Of a stretch of 20,985 nucleotides of DNA, positions 7,627-15,795 are shown piece after piece. The first letter of the stretch is position 1. Each line of letters opens with the position of its first letter. Location of the stretch: NCBI RefSeq assembly GCF_032250955.1, contig NZ_JAVVES010000050.1:1-20985 (forward strand), given 5' to 3'. The stretch comes from Sulfuriflexus sp032250955 (GTDB lineage: Bacteria > Pseudomonadota > Gammaproteobacteria > AKS1). The notes beneath the pieces were generated by a model. That model did not search any database. It was not told the DNA's origin and saw only the letters and a program-made list of their open reading frames with translations. Made by a program: the position numbers and the translations under genes.

Positions 7627-9171
7627 TTAATTCCCGTTTTTAAAGATTAGAATCCTGTCACCACGCTCATTTTCCGTGCGGTAAACCGGCTGACTACCGA
7701 CCCAGCTGACAACCTCGTCTTCAAAACCGTTTTGCTTGTAGCGAATTTTTATCACGATATAGTCATAATTATATCTATACAGACCACTCTCTTCGATTTC
7801 GGGGATTTGCGAAAGTCTTGCCGGCATGTCGAGCACTGCCATCTCATTCCAGGGTATGTATCTGCCGGTGTAATAATACATGTGCTCCTGGTTAGAGAGG
7901 ATACGGGCGCCTTGCGCGTTCGTTTCCAGCCACCTTGCGGCATCGCGTATATAGGCCTTGTCACTGCTCAATGAGACCATGCCGTCTGCCAGCATATAGG
8001 CAAGCACTATGATCAGCAGTGTTCTCAGTTTGCCGCCGACCGGGGCCATGGCCTTATTCGCCGTTTCTCTAAACAGTATGCGGGCAAGTGGGAAAGAGGC
8101 GAACAGGATTAGCAGTAGTGCAAGATAGAGCACATAACGGCCAGCAATAAAAAACTGCGCGATCACAAAACCTGTGATAATAAACAGATTTATAGCGATC
8201 ATCCACAGCGGGAAAGAGGCATTGATTACCTGGTTCTGAATATTCTTTTTGTACAGCCCCCAGATTAGCAGCGCGGTAACCACCACACCGGTCGTTGAAA
8301 ACACCTGCTCCAGAATGATGGTAACAATAATGGCGATAACGCCCTGGGTAGCAATGTTGCGGGAGTAATAGGGCAGCACCTCGCTTTTCAACAATTCTGC
8401 CTTTGCGCTAATCCCTTCAACGATGCCCTGCTGAAGCATGTCCAGCAAGACCACTGACTCCGTCAGCTTATTGGTAGTCAATTGCTCACTATCGACAAAT
8501 AAAGGCAGGAACAGCATCGCTATGACTAAAAGCAAAATGGCCGGCAGCCACACGAGTAGCGCATTCTTCAATCGGTTACCGAAATTGTCCTTGGTGAAAA
8601 ACAGGGCCAGCGGGGCCAGTCCGATGAAGACGATGCCCTCGATCCTGAAAAGGGTCGCGCAGATCAACGCCACGCCGGCAAGGACAGCATGGCGCGGAAG
8701 CCTGGTGCGGTTAAACCTGAGCAGCAGCCACAGGGCAGAAAACGAAAACGCCAGGTAACCGAAATCCCTTACGATCAGATCCCGGTATTCGTTCAGGGAA
8801 ACACTGGTGAGAAACAGAATCGCTGCCGCCAGGGTGACTTTCCTGTCGCCACCCAGCTCCTGCGCACAACGCACGAAAGTAAACGCGAGCAGGCCCAGCA
8901 AACAGGCATTAAGAACGTATGCAGCGTGTTCCAGGCTAATAAACAGCGCCTTGCTGACAACGAGTATTAATAAGGAGAAAAAGGGCCAGTGGAATTTGTT
9001 AAAGCCCGCCGCCCATCCCTGCTCCAGGAATAAGCGGGCGGATTCAAGGTAAAGGATACCATCTGAATTTATGACCTCATCATTATAGATGACTACAATG
9101 GATATCAGGAACCCAAAAAATACCGCTGACCACGCATGATCACGATCAAGAAGTCGTACTATTGCCTGCAT
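7627..9171 (-). CDS. polytopic membrane protein, probable GT-C glycosyltransferase (family 39-like)
   Basis: The 514-residue product has roughly ten hydrophobic segments spread to about residue 400, then a soluble C-terminal domain of about 110 residues. An acidic motif in the first external loop (NDEVINSDGILYLESARLF, with Asp37 and Glu43), NEYRDLIVRDFGYLAF (128-143) and FRIEG (175-179) are arranged as in GT-C enzymes of the PMT/ArnT type, which use polyprenyl-phosphate sugars on the periplasmic face. The C-terminal region contains YYTGRYIPWNEM, also seen in such proteins. The substrate is unknown; an outer-core, O-chain or lipid A sugar is possible. The ATG at 9171 has GAGG very close upstream. 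It is separated by 74 bases from the methyltransferase gene before it and could end that operon. Confidence 0.65.
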   Translation of the reverse strand: MQAIVRLLDRDHAWSAVFFGFLISIVVIYNDEVINSDGILYLESARLFLEQGWAAGFNKFHWPFFSLLILVVSKALFISLEHAAYVLNACLLGLLAFTFVRCAQELGGDRKVTLAAAILFLTSVSLNEYRDLIVRDFGYLAFSFSALWLLLRFNRTRLPRHAVLAGVALICATLFRIEGIVFIGLAPLALFFTKDNFGNRLKNALLVWLPAILLLVIAMLFLPLFVDSEQLTTNKLTESVVLLDMLQQGIVEGISAKAELLKSEVLPYYSRNIATQGVIAIIVTIILEQVFSTTGVVVTALLIWGLYKKNIQNQVINASFPLWMIAINLFIITGFVIAQFFIAGRYVLYLALLLILFASFPLARILFRETANKAMAPVGGKLRTLLIIVLAYMLADGMVSLSSDKAYIRDAARWLETNAQGARILSNQEHMYYYTGRYIPWNEMAVLDMPARLSQIPEIEESGLYRYNYDYIVIKIRYKQNGFEDEVVSWVGSQPVYRTENERGDRILIFKNGN

Positions 9172-9245
9172 ACCCTCATTCCTGCATCCTGCAACTGGCT
9201 ATTAATATTACCTTGGCCAGTAAGATTATTATTTTATGTTGTTGC

Positions 9246-9971
9246 TCAAATACCTTCACTACCAACGTGCAGCAGGCCTATGCCAATGCGGCGGCCTGAA
9301 CCTTCTGCGCCAATAAATTCAACGGCCTCATATTTTTCTTTTATCTCTTGCCAGAACTTATCCACCTGGATATCCGGCATGTCCGGGCGTGGCAGAATAT
9401 CGTGGAAGGCAATCAGGCCACCCGGCCGCACCAGTGAGCCGTACATCTCGAAGTCCTGCTTGACGCCTTCGTAGGTGTGGTCGCCGTCGATAAAGGCGAA
9501 ATCGATCTCATGCCCGCCAAAATGTGCTTTAACTTCTTCGAGCGTCTCTGCCTTGTGTGAGTCTGTGCGCAGCAGATGCATGGTCTGCTTCTCACGGGCA
9601 AAGGCACGGTAGAAAGGCACACGACAGGCAGGATAGGCACCACCAAACTCCCCGCCTGGCAGATCAACGCTTACCAGCGTGGCGTCCTCGGCTGCGGCCT
9701 GCGCCCACAGATACAAGGTGCCGCCGCGCGCCGTACCGATTTCCAGGATGCGCTTGGCTTCCAGCTCGCAGACGGCCTTGTAGAGCGATTCAATCTCATA
9801 GGGGTTCTGGCGCGGTTCAATAATCCGGTAATAGCCCTTGCCTCGATAGGCGAACGGGATGGCAAAGCGCGCCTCGCGCGAGAGGATCTTGCGCTCTAGT
9901 TCCCGCAGGCGTTTTAAGCCGTTCTTGAGGTGTCTTGCCGAGAGCAAGTTATAAAACCAGTGTTTCAACAT
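9246..9971 (-). CDS. class I SAM-dependent methyltransferase, CmcI-like
   Basis: The 241-residue product has the SAM-binding motif ILEIGTARGGTLYLW (75-89), an acidic residue after the second strand in VSVDLPGG (100-107), IDGDHTYEGVKQDF (161-174) and IAFHDIL (187-193). The last two are typical of the cephalosporin hydroxylase/CmcI-type and TylF-like methyltransferases, in which acidic residues bind a metal. The probable reaction is O-methylation of a sugar hydroxyl, but the acceptor is unknown. An N-terminal basic helical region (about 1-35) may contact the membrane. It lies 39 bases after the FkbM-family gene, making two adjacent but unrelated methyltransferases. The ATG at 9971 has only a weak ribosome binding site. 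Confidence 0.8.
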   Translation of the reverse strand: MLKHWFYNLLSARHLKNGLKRLRELERKILSREARFAIPFAYRGKGYYRIIEPRQNPYEIESLYKAVCELEAKRILEIGTARGGTLYLWAQAAAEDATLVSVDLPGGEFGGAYPACRVPFYRAFAREKQTMHLLRTDSHKAETLEEVKAHFGGHEIDFAFIDGDHTYEGVKQDFEMYGSLVRPGGLIAFHDILPRPDMPDIQVDKFWQEIKEKYEAVEFIGAEGSGRRIGIGLLHVGSEGI

Positions 9972-10010
9972 ATCGTTACCAGTATTTTAAGTTTGACGAC
10001 GTTGGCTTGA

Positions 10011-10742
10011 TTACAAACCCAGTCGCTCGGCATGCACAAAGATCGCATTTGACCACATCAACATGCCATTTTTATCGGTTTTGGGTTTGTACAAATTATA
10101 CAACATGAAGCCGGCTTCCCGCAGGCAGAGGTCGATCTCGCTATACAGGGCACCCCCTTCATAAAGCGGGTTAAAGAGAAGCTCGGTATAGACAAGCAGG
10201 GTTGAGTCACGCAGGGTTTGCGGCGCGCCGCGCAGGGCGGCAAGCTCGCCCCCCTGGATATCAAATTTCATGACCTCGATACCCGGGTTGCCCTGCTCTG
10301 CACGCCACTCATCTATCGTGACAACATCGACTCTGGCGGTTTCTTTTACGGCGGCCTCGTCGGGGTACATGGCCTGCATGCGGGCACTGGGCTTGAACAG
10401 GGAGGTGCAACCCGCCGATCTGGTGATTTGCAGTTCGAGACTGCCCTGCTTCTCGCCAAGAGCAAGAAACTGGGGCTGGATGCGCGAATCCTGCTCGGCC
10501 AGCCGGGTCAAGCGTTCGCGATACATAGGCTGGGGTTCAAAGGCATAGGCCCGGGCCTTCGGAAAGACCTTCAGAAACTTGCCGGTAATGCGACCTGTGC
10601 TTGCGCCGGCATCGAGGATACCGCTGACCTGCTGATGCTTCAGCAACCCGGCCATGACCTGGTAGTGATCATCCAGGCTTACCAGGTTACCCTTGTTCTT
10701 GAATGCGGTTTTTCGCATCAGTGACCAGAATAGTTTTGCCAT
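10011..10742 (-). CDS. FkbM family methyltransferase
   Basis: The 243-residue product shows the FkbM pattern: ILDAGASTGRITGKFLK (42-58) for SAM binding, AYAFEPQPMYRERL (65-78), and EVMKFDIQGGELAALRGA (156-173), the family's most recognisable motif. These enzymes usually O-methylate sugars or polyketides. The frame extends upstream to 10892, but that part overlaps the GT4 gene and lacks homology; the ATG at 10742 follows the sequence CAGGAAAAGGAC, a plausible ribosome binding site, and leaves a 16-base gap after the GT4 stop. It is thus cotranscribed with glycosyltransferase and carbamoyltransferase genes, pointing to a core or outer-core sugar as acceptor (inference). Confidence 0.87.
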   Translation of the reverse strand: MAKLFWSLMRKTAFKNKGNLVSLDDHYQVMAGLLKHQQVSGILDAGASTGRITGKFLKVFPKARAYAFEPQPMYRERLTRLAEQDSRIQPQFLALGEKQGSLELQITRSAGCTSLFKPSARMQAMYPDEAAVKETARVDVVTIDEWRAEQGNPGIEVMKFDIQGGELAALRGAPQTLRDSTLLVYTELLFNPLYEGGALYSEIDLCLREAGFMLYNLYKPKTDKNGMLMWSNAIFVHAERLGL

Positions 10743-10758
10743 GTCCTTTTCCTGTTTA

Positions 10759-11733
10759 TTATTTACCGCGCAAGACGGCGGCAATCTGCTCGACCGTGGC
10801 TTGCATATTATGCTCGCGCAAAACAAACTCTCGACCCGCCTTGCCCAGCCGGTCACGCAGAGCCTTGTCTGCCAGCAGGGTCTCGATGGCACTGCACCAG
10901 TCCGCGTCCGTGTTTACCTGCAGACTGTTTGAGGCATCCAGAATCTCGGCGGTGGCGCCTCGCACCTGTGCCACTACCGGCAGGCCACAGGCCAGGTATT
11001 GCAGGGCCTTGATCGGCGACTTGCCGCGGGTGAAGGCATCATCCCCGGGTAAGGGTAACAAACCGATGTCCAGCTGCTGCACAAAGGCCGCCTCGGTGCC
11101 GGGTGCAAACGGCGTGTACTCAAACTCGCAATCCAGTGTCGGCCGTTTGCCGCTGTAGACGGCCAGTTTTAATGCCGGCTTGGCCTTCAGCAGTTCACAT
11201 AACTGCGGGCCGATGTGCTCCAGGTTTTTCAGCGTGGCCGGCGAACCGGCCCAGCCCATCACGACCTTGTTACGTTGTTCTTTTTCAACCGGCTGCCAGT
11301 GCGTGGTATCCAGCGCCATGTGGATGACCTGTACACGCCCCGAAAACCGGCGGGCATAATCGGCCAGGTAAGCATTCGCCGCCGTGACGGCATCGGCCGC
11401 CTGCAGCCATTGCCTGAGGCGGGCCTTCACCCGCCAGGCCGTAAACCAGGAGTGCGGGCGGCCGGGCCGGGTCCAGATCGCGTCATCCATGTCGAAGATG
11501 AGACGTCTGCTGGATGCGATCACCTTCGCCGCCAGCGACTTGCGCATCAGGCATTTCTGGTTAATCACCACATCATAATCCGGGATGCGTTGCAGAACCC
11601 CGGCATCGATCGCATCGCGGCGCACATAATCAAGGCTGATGTCGCGCGCGGCGAGCATTGCCTCGTACTGCACGAAACGAAACCGCGTACTGGCCTTGTC
11701 TTGATCACGACTGATGATAACCAGCACCTTCAT
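10759..11733 (-). CDS. glycosyltransferase family 4 protein
   Basis: The 324-residue product is a GT-B retaining glycosyltransferase. It begins MKVLVIISRDQDKASTRFRF, typical of bacterial GT4 proteins that recognise STRFR near the acceptor site. It then shows LIFDMDDAIW (78-87), the domain-linker motif MGWAGSPATLKNLE (159-172) and the donor site GKSPIKALQYLACGLPVVA (237-255), in which the first glutamate of the usual E-x7-E is replaced. Eight bases separate it from the carbamoyltransferase stop. In P. aeruginosa the gene after the core carbamoyltransferase is also a glycosyltransferase (wapH), so an analogous role in outer-core initiation is possible, but orthology was not tested. Donor sugar unknown. 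Confidence 0.86.
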   Translation of the reverse strand: MKVLVIISRDQDKASTRFRFVQYEAMLAARDISLDYVRRDAIDAGVLQRIPDYDVVINQKCLMRKSLAAKVIASSRRLIFDMDDAIWTRPGRPHSWFTAWRVKARLRQWLQAADAVTAANAYLADYARRFSGRVQVIHMALDTTHWQPVEKEQRNKVVMGWAGSPATLKNLEHIGPQLCELLKAKPALKLAVYSGKRPTLDCEFEYTPFAPGTEAAFVQQLDIGLLPLPGDDAFTRGKSPIKALQYLACGLPVVAQVRGATAEILDASNSLQVNTDADWCSAIETLLADKALRDRLGKAGREFVLREHNMQATVEQIAAVLRGK

Positions 11734-11741
11734 GGTGTTTT

Positions 11742-13472
11742 TTAAATGCCCTGCTTGGTGATCATGATGTCTTCCATGATCAGGTACTGCAGGTCAGAAC
11801 CATAAAACATGTCCAGCGCATCCTTCGGGCTACAGACCATCGGTTCACCACGGCGGTTCAGGGAGGTATTCAGTACCACGCCGTTGCCGGTATGCTTTTC
11901 CAGTTCTTCGATCAGCTGGTAATAACGTGGGTTGGTCTCTTTGGTGACGACCTGGGCACGTGCGGTGCCATCTTCGTGCACGACTTCCGGGATACGCGCC
12001 TTCCATGCCTCGGCGACATCAAAGGTGAAGGTCATATACGGTGACGGGTGATCGGTTTGCAGGATTTCAGGGGCGACACGATCCAGCATACTCGGGCAAA
12101 ACGGCCGCCAGCGCTCGCGGTATTTGATCTGCGCGTTAATGCGATCGGCGACGCCGGCATGACTGGGGTCACCAAGGATACTGCGGTTACCGAGTGCGCG
12201 CGGACCAAACTCCATACGGCCCTGGAACCAGGCAATCGGGTTACCCTCTGCCAACAACTTCGCGGCGTGCACCGGCGCCTCTTCCAACATGACCCATTCA
12301 GGCTTCCTTTCGTGTTGCTTGCAGGCCTCGATGCATTGCTCGTTAGTATAGGCCGGGCCAAGATAAGCATGCCGCATAGGCTCGATCGTTTCGCCCATCT
12401 TTGCTGCCACGAACGAGGCCGCGCCGATTGAGGTACCGGCATCATTCGCCGCCGGTTGCACAAACAGCTCTTTCACCCCTGGCATCGCAATAATGCGCTG
12501 GTTGAGTTTTACGTTCAGCGCCACACCGCCGGCATAACAGATCTTGCCGGTCTCCCGAATGATGTCACCAACATAGTAATCAATCAGTTTCAGTGCGACT
12601 TCTTCAAGCAGGGCCTGAATACTTGCGGCGTAATCAATATAGGGGTCATCAATCTCGTCCCCCTCGCGTTTCGGCCCCAGCCAGTCAATCAGCTTTTGGG
12701 TAAAGTAATAGCTCTTGCCGTCATCCTTGTAACGGCGCAGGCCTACCACGTTGGCGTAGTCGGTATTTATCCTGAAGCTCTTGCCATCAAAATCGATCAG
12801 ACGGGAAAAATCAAAGCGCGTCGGATCGCCATACGGCGCCATGCCCATTACCTTGAACTCGCCGTCGAGCATCTCGAAACCCAGGTACTCGGTCAGTGCG
12901 CCATACAGGCCACCAAGTGAATCCGGGTCGTAGAATTCCTTAATCTTGTGAATCTTGCCGTTCTCGGCATAACCAAACATGGTCGTCGCGTATTCGCCTT
13001 TGCCATCGATCGTCACGATCGCGGTCTTTTCCTTGAAGTCACTCAGGTGGTAGGCACTACTGGCATGGGTCATGTGGTGCTCGACCGGCACCAGCCGCAC
13101 ATGACGCGGGTCAAGACCGATCTCCCGCATCATGTCGTGTGCCATGCGCACATTACGACGGTAACGCCGTTTACCATTGAAGATGGCGGTCAGGGCACGA
13201 TCCGGTGCATACCAGTGACGCATCGCATAATGCCAGCGGGCCGGGCTAAGCAAACCAATCGGGGCGTAAGGCATGGCGACGATATCAACTTCATCCGGCC
13301 GGATGCCGGCCTGCTCAAGACAAAATCGTGAGGCCTCTACAGGGAAACGACCCTTGGCGTGCTTGTCACGGATGAAACGCTCTTCCTCGGCAGCGGCCAC
13401 AAGCTTGCCATCGATGAATAATGCCGCGGAGGCATCATGAAATACTGCGCCGGATATACCAAGGATAATCAT
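11742..13472 (-). CDS. O-carbamoyltransferase, NodU/CmcH family (P. aeruginosa PA5005-like)
   Basis: The 576-residue product is a full-length carbamoyltransferase of the NodU/CmcH/TobZ type, which transfers a carbamoyl group from carbamoyl phosphate through a carbamoyl-adenylate to a sugar hydroxyl. The N-terminal Kae1-like domain has ILGISGAVFHDASAAL (3-18), AAAEEERFIRDKHAKGRFP (26-44), the metal-binding histidines in EHHMTHASSAYH (131-142) and CYAGGVALNVKLNQ (312-325). The C-terminal domain carries FQGRMEFGPRALGNRSIL (416-433) and NTSLNRRGEPMVCSP (535-549). P. aeruginosa carries a very similar protein (PA5005, WapO) in the same cluster, and its core heptose II is 7-O-carbamoylated. A heptose acceptor is therefore a reasonable inference here. 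A 79-base gap separates it from the tandem-kinase gene, with no clear promoter. Confidence 0.93.
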   Translation of the reverse strand: MIILGISGAVFHDASAALFIDGKLVAAAEEERFIRDKHAKGRFPVEASRFCLEQAGIRPDEVDIVAMPYAPIGLLSPARWHYAMRHWYAPDRALTAIFNGKRRYRRNVRMAHDMMREIGLDPRHVRLVPVEHHMTHASSAYHLSDFKEKTAIVTIDGKGEYATTMFGYAENGKIHKIKEFYDPDSLGGLYGALTEYLGFEMLDGEFKVMGMAPYGDPTRFDFSRLIDFDGKSFRINTDYANVVGLRRYKDDGKSYYFTQKLIDWLGPKREGDEIDDPYIDYAASIQALLEEVALKLIDYYVGDIIRETGKICYAGGVALNVKLNQRIIAMPGVKELFVQPAANDAGTSIGAASFVAAKMGETIEPMRHAYLGPAYTNEQCIEACKQHERKPEWVMLEEAPVHAAKLLAEGNPIAWFQGRMEFGPRALGNRSILGDPSHAGVADRINAQIKYRERWRPFCPSMLDRVAPEILQTDHPSPYMTFTFDVAEAWKARIPEVVHEDGTARAQVVTKETNPRYYQLIEELEKHTGNGVVLNTSLNRRGEPMVCSPKDALDMFYGSDLQYLIMEDIMITKQGI

Positions 13473-13551
13473 GTTAGTGCCTGTTTGTGCTGCAAAAAAC
13501 GCTCAAATAAGACCGGCATAATACAGCAAAATGTCCTGATAATTTAGCCAT

Positions 13552-15009
13552 TTATTCTCCCGGCAGGTAATCCTGCAGGCCGGCCGCCGTCAGGCACTCA
13601 CGGAACAGCGCCGCCACCTCCGGTAATTCGTGCCAGTTGCGGAAAAAACGGCGCAGATCACGGCGAAAGGCGCGCTCGAAAGCGACCTTGTCGCGGTGCA
13701 GGCGCAGGGCATCCAGATCCAGCACCACCAGCCGGCCGTCACTGATGACAAAATTGGTCGCCTTCATGTCGCCGTGACTGATTTTCTCGCGCCGCATAAT
13801 ATTCAATACATCGGCAAACTGGCCGGCGATGGCGCGTCGCGCTGCCCTGTCCACCGCCGGGTCACGAAAGAAGACATGGGCACTCGGTCCGTCGACCGCC
13901 TGCATGATAAACCATGCCGTGCCGCGCAGCGGCCCGAAACGGTTTTCGATCAAGGCCAACGGCCTGGCCGTGGCGATACCGTGCATAAGCAGGCGATGCG
14001 CACTCCGCCATGATTGCGCGGCCCGCGTGGGCCGCCAGGCGCGCCCCAGGCCATGCCAGATACTCTTGATGTTATAGCGTTTACTCACCAGCTGCTGCTG
14101 GCCAAACCGGACCGATGTCACCGTGCAGGTATTACCGGCTTTTATCATGCTGCGCCGGGCCGTCAACGGCAGGTGATCCGGGTCATGCACCAGATCACGA
14201 AACAGGGCATCATCCTGCTGCCGGTCATAGACATGAAAACGTCGCCAGGTTTGCCCGGCGGCGAAGGCCGTGCAATTGCGGAAGATTTTGTCGAGGAACT
14301 TGCGTTGCTTGTAACGGCGCTGCTGCCTGATCATCGACTGCAGGCTTTCGCTATCTGTCTCCGATACCTGCCAGCCACGCTGCCCGGCATAGCGCGGGTA
14401 GAACATATTCACCCATGCATCATATTCAGGCCCGAGCAGGGCAAACAGCGCGGCAAGATTATCCAGCGAGGCCCGCTTGTTCACTGCTGCCGGATTGACC
14501 TCTATATCCGCGGCATCCAGTGTGTACAACACCGAATCACTGTAAATAAAATTTTGCATGTGCAGGTCTTGTTGTCGCAGGCCGGCAGCGTGGTGCGCGG
14601 CCAGCACGTCGACCAGTTCACCAACCAGCTGCCGGCGACCGGCAACGTCTGCGCCTTCCCAACGTTCACGACTGCTTACCGGTCTTTCGAGCGCGGCATA
14701 GACCAGCAGGTGCGCGGCAGGCTCGGGCAGGCTCGTACTCAGGAGCAAAGCCGGTGCAGGAATCGCCTTCTCCTTCAGAACCGCGATGCCACGCTGCTCA
14801 TACTGCCATTCCCGTTTCGCCCGTGAACCCGTTGAGAATAACTTTATAAAGACTGTGCGCGCACCCCACCTGCCCCGGCAGACATAACGCCTGCCCGGCA
14901 TGGCGCGCACGACTGCCTCACAAATGATGACCTCGCCTTGTGGCAGGTTAATCGTGAAGGGGACCGCTGGTGTGTACCCCGACTGCCAGATGTCTGCGGC
15001 ATCCTGCAT
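13552..15009 (-). CDS. LPS core protein with two tandem kinase-like domains
   Basis: The 485-residue product contains two copies of the LPS kinase fold. Domain 1 has Lys56 in VFIKLFSTG, a catalytic loop QQDLHMQNFIY (Asp148, Asn153) and TLDAADIE (Asp165). Domain 2 has Lys310 in LVSKRYN, a loop SHGDMKATNFVI (Asp414, Asn419) and VVLDLDAL (Asp431). All key residues of both domains are present, so both may be active. A basic linker (RQQRRYKQRKFLDKIFRN, 228-245) joins them; domain 2 resembles small RIO/WaaP-type kinases. The likely role is phosphorylation of core heptose at two positions, or one catalytic and one binding domain. A protein of similar size, PA5006, occupies the same place before the carbamoyltransferase in P. 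aeruginosa. It starts one base after the InaA-like gene stop, indicating coupling. Confidence 0.78.
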   Translation of the reverse strand: MQDAADIWQSGYTPAVPFTINLPQGEVIICEAVVRAMPGRRYVCRGRWGARTVFIKLFSTGSRAKREWQYEQRGIAVLKEKAIPAPALLLSTSLPEPAAHLLVYAALERPVSSRERWEGADVAGRRQLVGELVDVLAAHHAAGLRQQDLHMQNFIYSDSVLYTLDAADIEVNPAAVNKRASLDNLAALFALLGPEYDAWVNMFYPRYAGQRGWQVSETDSESLQSMIRQQRRYKQRKFLDKIFRNCTAFAAGQTWRRFHVYDRQQDDALFRDLVHDPDHLPLTARRSMIKAGNTCTVTSVRFGQQQLVSKRYNIKSIWHGLGRAWRPTRAAQSWRSAHRLLMHGIATARPLALIENRFGPLRGTAWFIMQAVDGPSAHVFFRDPAVDRAARRAIAGQFADVLNIMRREKISHGDMKATNFVISDGRLVVLDLDALRLHRDKVAFERAFRRDLRRFFRNWHELPEVAALFRECLTAAGLQDYLPGE

Positions 15010-15010
15010 G

Positions 15011-15787
15011 TCAGTTGCCGGCCTTTCGCTGCTGCTTTTCCCCGGCCCTTTGCGCGAGCCTGCGCCACAGCTTTCGCAGCTTCGGATCCCGGGTGCCGGT
15101 ATTGAGATACGACGTCAGAAACCGCAGGCGGTCTGCCCGGCTGAAGCCGTGTGCGTGCCGGTTGAGGGTATCAAGGTCACGAAACATGGCGCTGTCCTTG
15201 AACAGGCAGTGCCTGGTTTTTTCAAGATCAATCAGGCGCACCTCGAAACCCGCTTCGCGCGGCTTCACAAACAGGTGTTTCGGGTACAGGCAATTATGCT
15301 GTAAGTGTCGCGCATGCAGGCGTGCCAGCACCTCTGCAACCTGCGCGATTAATTCCCTGCGCTGTGAGCCGGTGAGTGCCTGCAGTTCGATCTCATCCAG
15401 CGGCACAAAGCCGTCGAGCGCCTCGGTGACGAGGATCGCGCGCCGGGCGCCATCAACATTTCGCGTTGCAAAGTAGACCGGCACCAGTGCGGGCACATGC
15501 CCTTGTTGCAGGGCATGAATATTTTTCATTTCGCGGACAAAGGTGGGCATGCCGCGCAACGGATGCCGCCATGTGTGCGTGACGTGGTTTTCCTGCCGTT
15601 TCAGAAACACAACACGACTGGTGCCATCTGCACCGGTAAGCTCCAGGCGACTCACACCACTCCAGCCGCCACGACGGACATTCGGTTCTTCAAACCAGTC
15701 GACATCTTTCTGCCACCAGTCCGTAAAAGACATCAGGCCATTATTGGCGAGTGTCTCTTGCCAGTTGTCCGCCAGGTAATCCTGCAT
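15011..15787 (-). CDS. InaA-like lipopolysaccharide kinase family protein
   Basis: The 258-residue product resembles E. coli InaA and P. aeruginosa WapP/WapQ-type proteins. It has DWFEEPNVRRGGWSGVSRLE (30-49), a lysine in VVFLKRQ (Lys63), HTWRHPLRGMPTFVREM (71-87), the loop LQHNCLYPKHLFVK (162-175) and LIDLEKTRHCLF (185-196). In the loop, the aspartate expected of an active kinase is Asn165; InaA homologues I recall also lack it at this place, so this is probably a family trait. The DFG-equivalent aspartate (Asp187) is kept. The frame continues upstream to 15997, but this overlaps the methyltransferase; ATG at 15787 leaves an 8-base gap. The role in core phosphorylation is inferred from operon position; catalytic activity is uncertain. 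Confidence 0.83.
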   Translation of the reverse strand: MQDYLADNWQETLANNGLMSFTDWWQKDVDWFEEPNVRRGGWSGVSRLELTGADGTSRVVFLKRQENHVTHTWRHPLRGMPTFVREMKNIHALQQGHVPALVPVYFATRNVDGARRAILVTEALDGFVPLDEIELQALTGSQRRELIAQVAEVLARLHARHLQHNCLYPKHLFVKPREAGFEVRLIDLEKTRHCLFKDSAMFRDLDTLNRHAHGFSRADRLRFLTSYLNTGTRDPKLRKLWRRLAQRAGEKQQRKAGN

Positions 15788-15795
15788 CAAGCCGC

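Noticed and set aside
10743..10892. Extended N-terminus for the FkbM protein
   Set aside because: These codons overlap the end of the GT4 gene, have no homology, and the ATG at 10742 has a ribosome binding site.
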